From Vibrio sp. CK2-1 (GTDB lineage Bacteria > Pseudomonadota > Gammaproteobacteria > Enterobacterales > Vibrionaceae): a stretch of 64,000 bases of DNA. The notes under the pieces were generated by a model that did not search any database, was not told the origin of the DNA, and saw only the letters and a list, made by a program, of their open reading frames with translations. The position numbers and the translations under genes are program-made. Where the stretch lies: contig NZ_JAKKCJ010000006.1 of the NCBI RefSeq assembly GCF_021726515.1, positions 62,001-126,000 on the forward strand, in the 5' to 3' direction. Below are positions 9,429 to 17,429 of the stretch, one piece after another (positions within the stretch are counted from its first letter, which is position 1; every line of letters starts with the position of its first letter).

Positions 9429-10796
9429 TCATAAATCGATAGGTAAAATCAGCGCTACCGCAAGGCCACCATGTTGACTACGTGAAGCGTGAATATGGCC
9501 ACTATGCTGCATAATGACATTGTGGGTGATCGCCAGACCTAATCCTGCGCCACCACTGTGTCTATCTCGTGCGGTAGAGACGCGATAAAAAGGTCGGAAG
9601 ATTGCATCAAGTTCACTGTCATCCACCCCTTCGCCATCATCTTCAATCAAAATGGTCAGCCCATCATGTTGTAGACTAAAGGTTACCCAAACCGATTGGT
9701 CACAGTATCGAATTGCATTACGTACGACATTTTCGACAGCACTAATCAGTAAGTTAGGATTACCAGTGATATGTGCGTTGGGAATCGATTCACAAATCAG
9801 CGTTTTTTGCTGTTGTTCGGCTTCAAATTTACCGTCTTCGATGGTGTCACCCCAAAGCTCTTGCACTGAGATATTTTGGTGAATTTGATGAGCATCGATT
9901 TGTTGGCGTGACAGCTCTAATAATTCATTGATCATTAATTCTAATCGTTCCGCTTCGGTATCAATGCGGGTCAGTTCTGAGCTTTCACCTTGCTTACGAA
10001 TCGCTAACGCATTGGCCATTCTTAAACGGGTGAGCGGCGAGCGCAGTTCATGAGAAATATTGGACAATAGTCGCTGTTGTTCGGAAATCTTATTATTAAT
10101 CGCGTTGACCATTTGGTTAAAGCTGGCACCGGCTTGTTTAAACTCACTTGGGCCTTTTTCTAATTCTGGATCGTACTCGATAACCCCACGCGCGACTTTT
10201 TGCGCCGCTTTCTCTAAACGCATTGCCGGTTTACTTAATGCCCATGCCAACCACAGTAACAGTGGAGTACTGATCAGCATCACCACGAGAAGTAGCTGAA
10301 TGGGTCTATCGAGTAATTGCAGTAAAAAAGGTGGCGGTTGATGCCAACGGATCGTGAAGTACATGTGTAGGTTTTGTTGGGCAATCACAACTGGGACTGG
10401 GCCGGCGATCATTGTTCGACCATACAAACGCTGCTGAGGTTTATCTAACATGTCCGATTGAGTAATAAAATTATTCAATGCTTTTTGCTTCATTCCTTGA
10501 GACGGATTGAGCCAGCGATCGTCAGTGTTAGTGAAGTAGTAATTGAGACGGCCTTTATCGACGTTGTGCATTTTTATATGCATCATCGCTTGCTTGAGTG
10601 AAGAAGCGTTTTGGTAGGTTTTCGTCAGATCTTGTCCGGTTTGCTTCATTTCTTTTAATGGCTCAGCCGGAATATCGTGAAGTTGTCTAGGGTCGAGTTG
10701 AGAAGCGGCAACCACGGCAATTAATACCAATAACATGGTTAGCCAGAATATGGCAAAAATACGACCGTATAAGCTAGAAAACTTAGGTAAATTCAT
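9429..10796 (-). CDS. cpxA: Envelope stress sensor histidine kinase CpxA
   Basis: A 455-residue membrane sensor kinase. The first membrane segment is at about 8-28. A periplasmic sensor follows (about 30-165), then a second membrane segment (about 166-186) and HAMP (about 187-240). The HisKA region has the phosphorylated histidine in NISHELRSPLTRLR. The ATPase domain has the N box (ENVVRNAIRY), DDGEGVDD and GGAGLGLAI. It phosphorylates CpxR when envelope proteins misfold. Its ATG overlaps the TAA of cpxR by one base, indicating translational coupling in a cpxRA operon. Confidence 0.95.
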   Translation of the reverse strand: MNLPKFSSLYGRIFAIFWLTMLLVLIAVVAASQLDPRQLHDIPAEPLKEMKQTGQDLTKTYQNASSLKQAMMHIKMHNVDKGRLNYYFTNTDDRWLNPSQGMKQKALNNFITQSDMLDKPQQRLYGRTMIAGPVPVVIAQQNLHMYFTIRWHQPPPFLLQLLDRPIQLLLVVMLISTPLLLWLAWALSKPAMRLEKAAQKVARGVIEYDPELEKGPSEFKQAGASFNQMVNAINNKISEQQRLLSNISHELRSPLTRLRMANALAIRKQGESSELTRIDTEAERLELMINELLELSRQQIDAHQIHQNISVQELWGDTIEDGKFEAEQQQKTLICESIPNAHITGNPNLLISAVENVVRNAIRYCDQSVWVTFSLQHDGLTILIEDDGEGVDDSELDAIFRPFYRVSTARDRHSGGAGLGLAITHNVIMQHSGHIHASRSQHGGLAVALILPIDL

Positions 10797-11476
10797 TATT
10801 GATCCTCAACCATAAGGTAGCCTTTACCACGTAAGGTTTTGATTAAGGTTTGCTCATGGTGTTCAGAAAGTTTTTTGCGTAAGTTTGAAACATGCATATC
10901 AATCGCGCGATCAAAAGGACTGAGGCGCTTACCTAGTACTTCCAAGCTTAAATCTTCTTTACTAATGGATTCACCCATGTGACTTAAAAAGTACTCTAAT
11001 AACGTAAATTCGGTGGTGGTGAGATCTAACAATGTGCCTTGATAGTAGGCTTCTTGTTTACCCGGAAATACTTGCAAACCATGAGGCGTGCTCGTTTCTG
11101 TTGGCTCAGGTTTATTAGGTTGAGTACGGCGTAAAATAGCGCGAATACGTGCCATTAATTCACGATCACTAAACGGTTTAGGTAGGTAGTCATCCGCACC
11201 GAGTTCAAGGCCAATCACTCGGTCGACTTCTTCACCTTTCGCGGTCAGCATTAATACTGGGGTTTGCCACTGCTGCCTAAGTTGCTTAAGCATTTCCATA
11301 CCGTTCATTTTCGGCATCATAATATCCAGCAAGATCAGATCTACACTGCTATCTATTGCTTGTAGGCCATCAATACCATTGTGTGCTTGTGAGATGGTAA
11401 AGCCTTCTAACGTTAGAATATCCTCAAGCAATGCAGTGAGTTCAGTATCATCATCAACTAATAGAATGTGGGTCAT
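10796..11476 (-). CDS. cpxR: Envelope stress response regulator CpxR
   Basis: A 226-residue OmpR/PhoB-type response regulator. The receiver has the acidic triad DDD at 8-10, the phospho-acceptor Asp51 in LLLDIMMPK, and Lys in YLPKPF. A winged-helix domain fills about 130-225 (LTTTEFTLLEYFLSH, SPFDRAIDMHVSNLRKKL, IKTLRGKGYLM). It is divergent from cpxP, and a matching CpxR box lies in the shared 215-base promoter region, so autoregulation and cpxP activation from one site are likely. Confidence 0.95.
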   Translation of the reverse strand: MTHILLVDDDTELTALLEDILTLEGFTISQAHNGIDGLQAIDSSVDLILLDIMMPKMNGMEMLKQLRQQWQTPVLMLTAKGEEVDRVIGLELGADDYLPKPFSDRELMARIRAILRRTQPNKPEPTETSTPHGLQVFPGKQEAYYQGTLLDLTTTEFTLLEYFLSHMGESISKEDLSLEVLGKRLSPFDRAIDMHVSNLRKKLSEHHEQTLIKTLRGKGYLMVEDQ

Positions 11477-11572
11477 AAGGCGCCTTTGAAAAAGATAGAG
11501 AGCAAATAATGATTATTGGATATTTTAGCATTATCTCTGTTTCTGACAGAAAAACGACTAATTTGACAGCGA

Positions 11573-11587
11573 TTTACATTGTTTTAC
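11573..11587. promoter_or_regulatory. CpxR box in the cpxR-cpxP intergenic region
   Basis: TTTAC (11573-11577), a 5-base spacer and TTTAC (11583-11587) match the inverse of the CpxR consensus GTAAA-N5-GTAAA exactly. A further TTTAC half-site lies at 11604-11608. The site is about 105 bases before the cpxP start. Confidence 0.8.
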
Positions 11588-11691
11588 GTAACCAATACAC
11601 CCTTTTACATTGCAAGGTCTATTCTATTTGTTATCGAGCGCTAACCAAGAAGTAGCAGCTCAACTTATCCATAATAAAAAGGTAACGTGTT

Positions 11692-12216
11692 ATGAAATCA
11701 TTTATGAAAAAGTCTCTTGTTGTTTTAATCGCTGCACCACTAGCACTGGGTTCTATGTCTGCATTAGCGGCGCCTCATGGTGGTCAACAGCATGGCGGTA
11801 AGCATGAGCAACAATGTGGCATGGGAATGGAACGCGGTATTTGGAATAAATTAGACTTAACTGACGCTCAAAAAGATCAGTTAAAAGAATTACGTCAGCA
11901 AGATCGTCAAGCGATGAAAGAAGGCTTTAAAGCTCATAAAGGTGAAATGAAAGCCAACCACGAGAAAATGCAACAGTTAGTGATGGCGGATGATTTTGAT
12001 CAAGCAGCTGTAACGAGTCTTGCTCAAGACATGGCAAATCAACGTGTAGAAGGCCAAGTGAAAATGGCTAAATCACGCCATGATATGTTTAGTGTGTTGA
12101 CGGCAGAGCAAAAAGAGCAATTTACTAAGCTGTCTGGTGAGCAACACCAACAGTGCATGGAAAAGTGGGAAAAAATGAAAGATCGTATGGACAAAAAAGG
12201 TCCTAAGGCTGAGTAA
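11692..12216 (+). CDS. cpxP: Periplasmic Cpx feedback inhibitor CpxP (Spy/CpxP family)
   Basis: A 174-residue periplasmic protein. A signal peptide covers residues 1-26 (hydrophobic core VVLIAAPLALG, cleavage after ALA). The mature part is helical and highly charged, with the two LTxxQ motifs that define the family (LTDAQKDQ and LTAEQKEQ). It also has a His-rich N-terminal stretch and several Met residues. It is expected to dampen CpxA activity and act as a chaperone-like adaptor. An in-frame ATG exists at 11704; the first ATG is kept because AAGG precedes it. Divergence from cpxR with a CpxR box supports the name over Spy. Confidence 0.88.
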   Translation: MKSFMKKSLVVLIAAPLALGSMSALAAPHGGQQHGGKHEQQCGMGMERGIWNKLDLTDAQKDQLKELRQQDRQAMKEGFKAHKGEMKANHEKMQQLVMADDFDQAAVTSLAQDMANQRVEGQVKMAKSRHDMFSVLTAEQKEQFTKLSGEQHQQCMEKWEKMKDRMDKKGPKAE

Positions 12217-12244
12217 TCTATAATCTAGATTATATTATTGAAAG

Positions 12245-12268
12245 GCGACCTATTCGGTCGCTTTTTTT
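12245..12268 (+). terminator. Rho-independent terminator after cpxP
   Basis: The perfect stem GCGACC/GGTCGC encloses the loop TATTC and is followed by seven T. It ends the cpxP transcript 34 bases before the 3' end of the convergent CsrB-type RNA. Confidence 0.9.
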
Positions 12269-12301
12269 GTACTAGATAGTATTCGAAATTAGATATCGCT
12301 A

Positions 12302-12722
12302 AAAAAGAAAAACCCCGAGGGCAAAAGCCCATCGGGGTTATAGTCTTACTCGCAGCAATCCGGCTACTAATAGTGCTCCATGCATCAAATCCTTGATAGC
12401 AGTGCTGTGTCCTTCAGCGTATTCCTTTTCATCGCCATCCTAGCGGTGTCCTTGGCCTTATCCTAGCCAGCTAATTCATCCTAATTAGCGCGCATCACTT
12501 GTTCCATGAGCGGTGTCCATTCACATCATCCTGATGTGTGTTCCATGCCTCAATCCTGAGGTGTCCATTGTCTTTCCTTAGTCATTACCATCCTAGTAAT
12601 GATTGCGTCCATTCAATGTCCGTTTGCTCCATGCTGATTACTAATCCTAAGTAACCAAATCTTCGTCCTGAAGATGACCTATCCTTGGGTCTTTCCTGTT
12701 CCTGTCAGCATCCTTCCGACAG
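12302..12722 (-). ncRNA. csrB: CsrB/CsrC-family regulatory RNA sequestering CsrA
   Basis: The minus strand carries 17 AGGA motifs in about 380 bases, most in the loops of short perfect hairpins. Plus-strand examples of paired arms are CAC-ATC/GAT-GTG near 12530, GCCTCA/TGAGGT near 12550, CATTAC/GTAATG near 12590 and CTGTC/GACAG near 12712. This repeated hairpin-with-GGA layout is the signature of CsrB-type RNAs, which titrate the translation regulator CsrA. A strong terminator closes it (12311-12322 pairs with 12327-12339, then a T-rich tail). No reading frame of note exists. The 5' end (about 12721) is inferred from the promoter. Vibrios usually carry three such RNAs; which one this is cannot be told from the sequence alone. 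Confidence 0.93.
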
Positions 12723-12727
12723 GGTTA

Positions 12728-12755
12728 ATATTACGCATAAACCGAAACGGAACAA
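12728..12755 (-). promoter_or_regulatory. Promoter of the CsrB-type RNA
   Basis: On the minus strand TTGTTC (12755-12750) and TAATAT (12733-12728) are separated by 16 bases. This places the start near 12721, exactly before the first GGA hairpin. Confidence 0.65.
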
Positions 12756-12879
12756 TGGTGTGAGTTCAAATTATTTTATGAAAAATAACACAAATATGAC
12801 CGGTGTTATTATTTATCAATAGCTTAGGTGTTTCTAGGTCAGTTTTTATTGTTCGTTAATGTTAGTTTTCTCACTAATT

Positions 12880-12897
12880 TGTGCGAGATCTCGCACA
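12880..12897. promoter_or_regulatory. VarA/UvrY (GacA-box) palindrome upstream of csrB
   Basis: A perfect 18-bp palindrome, TGTGCGAGATCTCGCACA, has the same length, ends (TGT/ACA) and centre (AGATCT) as the GacA/UvrY recognition element TGTAAG-N6-CTTACA. Its centre lies about 168 bases upstream of the inferred csrB start. A far-upstream position like this is also known for UvrY at E. coli csrB. VarA is the Vibrio orthologue of UvrY. Confidence 0.75.
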
Positions 12898-12900
12898 AGG

Positions 12901-12961
12901 GTGAGGTAGTAAGTCTGCATATTAACTTAAATGGCTGATTGCTGAGCTTAGACTACCTCAC
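12901..12961. repeat. 10-bp perfect inverted repeat beside the VarA-type site
   Basis: GTGAGGTAGT (12901-12910) and ACTACCTCAC (12952-12961) are exact inverted copies with 41 bases between them. The repeat abuts the VarA-type palindrome and lies just after the rarD stop. It has no T run, so it is a poor terminator. Its role is unknown. Confidence 0.5.
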
Positions 12962-13014
12962 TGAGTAGTGTGACGGTGATCTCACAAATACTTCAATGTA
13001 GGTTGTTGAAGCTT

Positions 13015-14001
13015 CTAGCGTTGCTGATTGGTTTGGTTTAAATCCTGTGTCAACGTTTCATTGGTAATGTCGATCTCTAACGCTTCTTTTCTCTGCGCCG
13101 CCGCCAATTTCTTATTGTTAGAGTTGTTTTTTAATCCATCCCAAGTAAACACAATCAAGGCTGCCCAAATACAAGCAAAGGTAATGATTTTATCGGCCGT
13201 AAAGGCTTCGCCATACACAAACACCGCCAAGATAAACATTAAGCTTGGGCCGATGTATTGAATAAAACCTAGAGTAGCCAGGCGTAGACGGACTGCCGCC
13301 CCAGCAAAGCATAATAAAGGCAAGGTAGTGACAATACCGGCAGAAATCAGCAACACATTAAGAGTCAGACTATTGGCGCCTAAGTGACTAGTTGCAGTAT
13401 CGGCGATAGCAAACAAGTAAAGAAATGCGATAGGTAGTAGCACTAAGGTTTCAATAAATAACCCAGTAAAGGCATCCAAATTGACCTTTTTACGCAATAA
13501 GCCATACACGCCAAATGTGAGCGCCAGCATGATGGCAATGATTGGCACTGAGCCAAATACGACCAATTGCACTAGCACACCCATAGTCGCCAGCGCGACT
13601 GCAAACCATTGCAGTTTACGTAGCTTCTCACTTAAGAAAATCATGCCTAGCAGAACGTTAAATAACGGATTGATGTAATAGCCTAGGCTGGCATCGAGCA
13701 TGTGACCAATGCTGATCGCCCAAATAAACACTAGCCAGTTAGCGCCAATTGTGACCGAAGTGATCAATAAATAAATGACTTTGGTTTTAGATCGTAATGT
13801 CTCTTTGACGGTTGGCCAGCCGTTAGTGAAATACAGTAATGCCGCAAGAAAAACAAAAGACCAAATGATGCGATGACAAAGGATTTCAAAAGGGGGCACA
13901 TCACCAAGGGCTTTAAAGTAGATCGGGGCAATTCCCCACATCAAGTAGGCAAGAACGGCAAGTAGAACGCCTTGCTGAGTTCGTTTTAATTCATCATCCA
14001 T
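13015..14001 (-). CDS. rarD: EamA-family transporter RarD
   Basis: A 328-residue inner membrane protein with about ten hydrophobic segments, arranged as two EamA-type repeats (about 10-145 and 155-290). The N-terminal GVLLAVLAYLMWGIAPIYFK and the central GHMLDASLGYYINPL stretch are typical of RarD, the chloramphenicol-sensitive protein. Its substrate is not established. The polar C-terminal tail (about 295-328) is rich in Lys, Asn, Gln and Thr. It sits next to recQ in divergent orientation. Confidence 0.9.
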   Translation of the reverse strand: MDDELKRTQQGVLLAVLAYLMWGIAPIYFKALGDVPPFEILCHRIIWSFVFLAALLYFTNGWPTVKETLRSKTKVIYLLITSVTIGANWLVFIWAISIGHMLDASLGYYINPLFNVLLGMIFLSEKLRKLQWFAVALATMGVLVQLVVFGSVPIIAIMLALTFGVYGLLRKKVNLDAFTGLFIETLVLLPIAFLYLFAIADTATSHLGANSLTLNVLLISAGIVTTLPLLCFAGAAVRLRLATLGFIQYIGPSLMFILAVFVYGEAFTADKIITFACIWAALIVFTWDGLKNNSNNKKLAAAQRKEALEIDITNETLTQDLNQTNQQR

Positions 14002-14174
14002 AACGGCTTATCTTTTTATTATTAGAAAGGTCGGCAAGTATAAAATCAGGCAAGAGATTTACCTAATGAATTACGGGAATAAGTAAATTGCCCGATCCTC
14101 ATGTTTCAATCATACCCAAACAACACTACAATGGGCGGCTGATTTTTAGGTTCACTTTTTGTATTGAGATAGGC

Positions 14175-16016
14175 ATGCCCACCACTGACGCTGCACAAGT
14201 GCATTCGCATTCAACACCGACACCAGCTCAAACTCTGCAAGATGTGTTTGGTTATCAGCACTTTCGTGTTGGTCAGCAAGAAGTGATCGACAGTGTGCTT
14301 GCTGGACAAGATAGCTTAGTGATTATGCCAACCGGTGGCGGCAAGTCTCTGTGTTATCAAGTTCCCGCTTTGCTGCATTCTGGTCTTACTATCGTTATTT
14401 CCCCTTTAATTTCCTTGATGAAAGACCAAGTCGACCAACTAAAAGCCAATGGCGTGGCGGCAGAATGCATCAATTCCAGTATGGAAAGAGAGGAATTGAT
14501 TCGGGTTTATAACCGTATGAACAACGGTCAACTGAAGATGGTTTACATCTCACCCGAGCGCATCTTAAGCCGAGACTTTAGTGAACGATTAGAGCATCTT
14601 CCGATCAGTATGATTGCGGTAGATGAAGCGCATTGTATTTCTCAATGGGGGCATGATTTTCGCCCTGAATACGCGCTACTTGGTCAATTAAAGCAGCGTT
14701 TTCCTCATGTTCCTGTGATGGCGTTAACCGCCACTGCCGATGATGCAACTCGTAAAGACATCATTTCTCGCCTACAACTGAATCAACCTTTGGAATATTT
14801 GGGTAGCTTTGACCGACCGAATATTCGTTACACCTTATTAGAAAAACATAAGCCGGTTTCGCAAGTGATCCGCTACCTTGCCACCCAAAAAGGGCAATGC
14901 GGCATTATTTATTGTGGCAGCCGTAAAAAAGTCGAAATGGTGACGGAAAAACTGTGCAATAACCATATTCGTGCCGCAGGCTATCATGCTGGTATGGATA
15001 ACGATGAACGCGCTTATGTGCAAGAAGCCTTTCAAAAAGACGACATTCAAATCGTCGTTGCCACAGTAGCGTTTGGTATGGGCATCAATAAGCCAAACGT
15101 GCGTTTCGTTCTGCACTTTGATATTCCGCGTAACATTGAATCTTATTATCAAGAAACCGGACGTGCCGGGCGTGATGGCTTGCCGGCAGAGGCGGTGATG
15201 TTATATGACCCAGCAGACATGGGCTGGCTGCGTCGTATGTTGGATGAAAAAGATGATGGTCCGCAAAAACAAGTGGAAAGCCATAAACTCAATGCGATGA
15301 GTGCTTTTGCGGAAGCGCAAACCTGTCGTCGCCAAGTACTACTAAATTACTTTGGCGAATATAGCCACAAAGCTTGCGGAAACTGCGATATCTGCCTAGA
15401 TCCACCGAAGCATTTTGATGGCACTGAAGCGGCGCAAAAAGCGTTGTCGTGTGTTTATCGAGTCAATCAAAGCTTTGGTGTCGGTTATGTAGTTGAAGTA
15501 TTGCGCGGCATGCAAAATATTCGAGTGCGCGATAACGGTCACGATAAGATCAGTACTTATGGTATTGGCAAAGAACACAGCCATGATTATTGGGTCAGCA
15601 TCATGCGCCAATTGATTCACAAAGGGTTGCTCACACAAAACATTACCCGTAACTCTACCTTGCAGCTAACCGAAGAAGCGCGTCCTTTATTACGCGGTGA
15701 AATGTCGATTGAACTGGCGGTGCCGCGTCTAGATACCGCAGTACGTTCCGCTAAGAACGACAAACTGGTGACAAAAAATTACGATAAGAAATTATTTGCC
15801 AAGTTACGTAAACTGCGTAAAGCGATTGCCGATGAAGATGGCTTGCCGCCTTATGTGGTATTCAGTGACGCGACCTTAGTTGATATGGCGGATATTCTAC
15901 CGACTTCCTATGGTGAAATGCTGGCAGTGAATGGGGTTGGGCAACGTAAATTAGAAAAATACGCCGATGCATTTTTAGATGTGATCCAAGAACATTTAAC
16001 CAATGGGGAAGGGTAG
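14175..16016 (+). CDS. recQ: ATP-dependent DNA helicase RecQ
   Basis: A 613-residue 3'-5' DNA helicase for recombination and fork repair. Motif order: motif 0 ([12 protein letters not shown]), Walker A (MPTGGGKS), Walker B/DEAH box ([19 protein letters not shown]) and motif VI ([10 protein letters not shown]). The zinc-binding domain has [12 protein letters not shown] and CGNCDIC. A winged helix follows, and a C-terminal HRDC domain (about 525-605, [21 protein letters not shown]). The open frame extends 29 codons upstream to a TTG at 14088. The ATG at 14175 is preferred because it gives the family length (about 609). The next gene starts 3 bases after the stop. Confidence 0.96.
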   Translation: MPTTDAAQVHSHSTPTPAQTLQDVFGYQHFRVGQQEVIDSVLAGQDSLVIMPTGGGKSLCYQVPALLHSGLTIVISPLISLMKDQVDQLKANGVAAECINSSMEREELIRVYNRMNNGQLKMVYISPERILSRDFSERLEHLPISMIAVDEAHCISQWGHDFRPEYALLGQLKQRFPHVPVMALTATADDATRKDIISRLQLNQPLEYLGSFDRPNIRYTLLEKHKPVSQVIRYLATQKGQCGIIYCGSRKKVEMVTEKLCNNHIRAAGYHAGMDNDERAYVQEAFQKDDIQIVVATVAFGMGINKPNVRFVLHFDIPRNIESYYQETGRAGRDGLPAEAVMLYDPADMGWLRRMLDEKDDGPQKQVESHKLNAMSAFAEAQTCRRQVLLNYFGEYSHKACGNCDICLDPPKHFDGTEAAQKALSCVYRVNQSFGVGYVVEVLRGMQNIRVRDNGHDKISTYGIGKEHSHDYWVSIMRQLIHKGLLTQNITRNSTLQLTEEARPLLRGEMSIELAVPRLDTAVRSAKNDKLVTKNYDKKLFAKLRKLRKAIADEDGLPPYVVFSDATLVDMADILPTSYGEMLAVNGVGQRKLEKYADAFLDVIQEHLTNGEG

Positions 16017-16019
16017 GTT

Positions 16020-16325
16020 ATGGTTAAATACAGCTTAAGAGAGTTTGATGCACAGGCCGGGCGAGTTATCTTGTTGAACCCTAGGTTTGATTATGACTCC
16101 TTTCCAGCATTAGGCTCAGAGTTGGTGAAGCTGTTATCGGCTTCTATTATTGAAAAGCAAAATGATGCCGATCTGCATTCATGGTTAATCGACTTTGAAG
16201 GCTGCCAGCTATTTTTACGTGCTGAACACTATTCCGAAACCATCTGGCTAGAAGCTATGGCACCTAATCAAGCAGATGAAGAGCTGCAATATCTAGCGAA
16301 ATTATTTGCCATGGGAATAGGGTAG
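16020..16325 (+). CDS. DUF3630 family protein downstream of recQ
   Basis: A 101-residue soluble protein with no signal peptide or membrane segment. I recognise it as the small DUF3630-type protein found after recQ in vibrios. No catalytic motif is visible. Acidic and aromatic residues dominate (for example LHSWLIDFEGCQLFLRAEHY). It starts 3 bases after the recQ stop, so it is surely translated from the recQ mRNA, which hints at a role connected with RecQ. The function is unknown. Confidence 0.75.
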   Translation: MVKYSLREFDAQAGRVILLNPRFDYDSFPALGSELVKLLSASIIEKQNDADLHSWLIDFEGCQLFLRAEHYSETIWLEAMAPNQADEELQYLAKLFAMGIG

Positions 16326-16329
16326 TTAG

Positions 16330-16370
16330 GTTTCTAGTTGCTAGTCATGCTGCGCTTCTAGTTGCTAGGT
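16330..16370. repeat. Heptad-word repeat after the DUF3630 gene
   Basis: The 13-base word TTCTAGTTGCTAG occurs twice (16332-16344 and 16356-16368), separated by a CTGCGC-containing spacer. These are two adjacent 7-base words of the type found in the window-wide repeat family. Confidence 0.65.
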
Positions 16371-16445
16371 GGTGGGAGTGGAGTACTCATTTGTCATAAC
16401 GGTAATGTTTAGCTTGCTTTGATTCTTTGAGAAATAAAGAATCCC

Positions 16446-16557
16446 CCGAGACCCGAGACCCGAGACCCGAGACCCGAGACCCGAGACCCGAGACCCGAGA
16501 CCCGAGACCCGAGACCCGAGACCCGAGACCCGAGACCCGAGACCCGAGACCCGAGAC
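16446..16557. repeat. Sixteen perfect tandem copies of a 7-bp unit (CCGAGAC)
   Basis: The unit CCGAGAC is repeated 16 times without a single change over 112 bases, between the DUF3630 gene and the yhhQ promoter. Because 7 is not a multiple of 3, all frames stay open on both strands, giving false Arg-Pro-Glu-Thr or Gly-Ser-Arg-Val type peptides. On the minus strand the unit reads GTCTCGG, which fits the CTCG-containing heptads of the mosaic repeats elsewhere. Confidence 0.97.
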
Positions 16558-16585
16558 CCTAACATATTGTTTGAAAACTGAACAG

Positions 16586-16613
16586 TTGAAGTGGACGATC
16601 ATTTCTGTATAAT
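16586..16613 (+). promoter_or_regulatory. Promoter of yhhQ
   Basis: TTGAAG (16586-16591), a 16-base spacer and a consensus TATAAT (16608-16613). Transcription would start near 16620, giving a leader of about 92 bases that contains the riboswitch. Confidence 0.75.
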
Positions 16614-16669
16614 CGCTCGCCTTAATATCTGACTAATTAGTCAAATATCGAATATTATTCATTTGCAAT

Positions 16670-16704
16670 TATGGGTTCCCTCGCCCCCATATATTAAAAA
16701 AAGG
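16670..16704 (+). promoter_or_regulatory. preQ1-I riboswitch controlling yhhQ translation
   Basis: P1 is TATGGG (16670-16675) pairing with CCCATA (16686-16691). The loop begins with the conserved GG-TTC and contains CCT (16679-16681). After P1 comes an A-rich tail, ending in AGG (16702-16704), that can pair with CCT to close the H-type pseudoknot. Spacing and order match the class I preQ1 aptamer (stem, TTC loop, A-rich tail). The AAGG at 16701-16704 is also the ribosome-binding site of yhhQ (8 bases before ATG). PreQ1 binding would therefore hide it and lower synthesis of the precursor transporter. Confidence 0.82.
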
Positions 16705-16711
16705 TCACAAT

Positions 16712-17422
16712 ATGACTCGTTTAAAATCTGCTTCGCAGGCGGCATTTTCGTCTGTTCAATATACTAATCAACAACAAAACAAAGCACTGTTTTGGTTGGT
16801 TATCTTCCATTTGGTGGTGATTGCATCTAGTAATTACTTAGTCCAAATTCCTTTTACCATCTTTGGTTTGCACACCACTTGGGGCGCATTCACTTTTCCG
16901 TTTATCTTCCTTGCCACTGATCTAACAGTACGTATTTTTGGCGCAGGTATGGCACGTAAAATCATCTTTTGGGTGATGTTGCCAGCACTGGCTATCTCTT
17001 ATGTGTTATCGGTGATGTTCTTTGAAGGCAAGTTCCAAGGAATGGCTCAATTAGGCGTGTTTAACTTGTTTGTTGCCCGTATTGCGATAGCTAGCTTTAT
17101 GGCGTATTTGCTTGGCCAAATTTTGGATGTGCATGTTTTTAACCGCTTACGTCAGTTAAAACAATGGTGGGTTGCGCCAACCTGTTCAACCCTATTTGGT
17201 AATGCACTTGATACCATCGCTTTCTTCTCTATTGCTTTTTATATGAGTAGCGATCCATTTATGGCGGAACATTGGACCGAAATTGCCTTGGTTGATTACA
17301 GTGTGAAACTGATTATTAGCTTAGGTTTGTTTGTGCCTATGTATGGTGTACTACTTAATTACTTAATGAAAAAGCTCACCACGGTAGCTAACGTTTCCTC
17401 TCAACAGGAAGTGAATGCGTAA
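16712..17422 (+). CDS. yhhQ: Queuosine precursor (preQ0/preQ1) transporter YhhQ
   Basis: A 236-residue inner membrane protein of the YhhQ/vut_1 family that imports 7-deazaguanine precursors for queuosine in tRNA. About six hydrophobic segments are seen. Hallmarks are IPFTIFGLHTTWGAFTFPFIFLATDL shortened here to its GLHTTWGAFTFP core, the DLTVRIFG motif and the GNALDTIAFFSIAF motif near the end. The leader carries a preQ1-I type aptamer overlapping the ribosome-binding site, which independently supports the substrate. Confidence 0.92.
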   Translation: MTRLKSASQAAFSSVQYTNQQQNKALFWLVIFHLVVIASSNYLVQIPFTIFGLHTTWGAFTFPFIFLATDLTVRIFGAGMARKIIFWVMLPALAISYVLSVMFFEGKFQGMAQLGVFNLFVARIAIASFMAYLLGQILDVHVFNRLRQLKQWWVAPTCSTLFGNALDTIAFFSIAFYMSSDPFMAEHWTEIALVDYSVKLIISLGLFVPMYGVLLNYLMKKLTTVANVSSQQEVNA

Positions 17423-17429
17423 GCGTGAT

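Noticed and set aside
12341-12720. Integron attC/VCR-like or other DNA repeat cluster
   Set aside because: The regularly spaced ATCCT words lie in small hairpins with a promoter and terminator on the minus strand. A CsrB-type RNA explains all of this.
14088-14174. 29-residue N-terminal extension of RecQ
   Set aside because: It needs a TTG start and has no similarity to RecQ N-termini. The ATG at 14175 gives the normal length.
16446-16557. CRISPR array
   Set aside because: The units are only 7 bp with no spacers, and no cas genes are present.
16365-16612. Open frames on both strands encoding RPETRDP- or GLGSRVS-type repeat peptides
   Set aside because: They arise because a 7-bp perfect tandem array keeps all frames open. 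There is no ribosome-binding site, and the codons are set by the DNA repeat.
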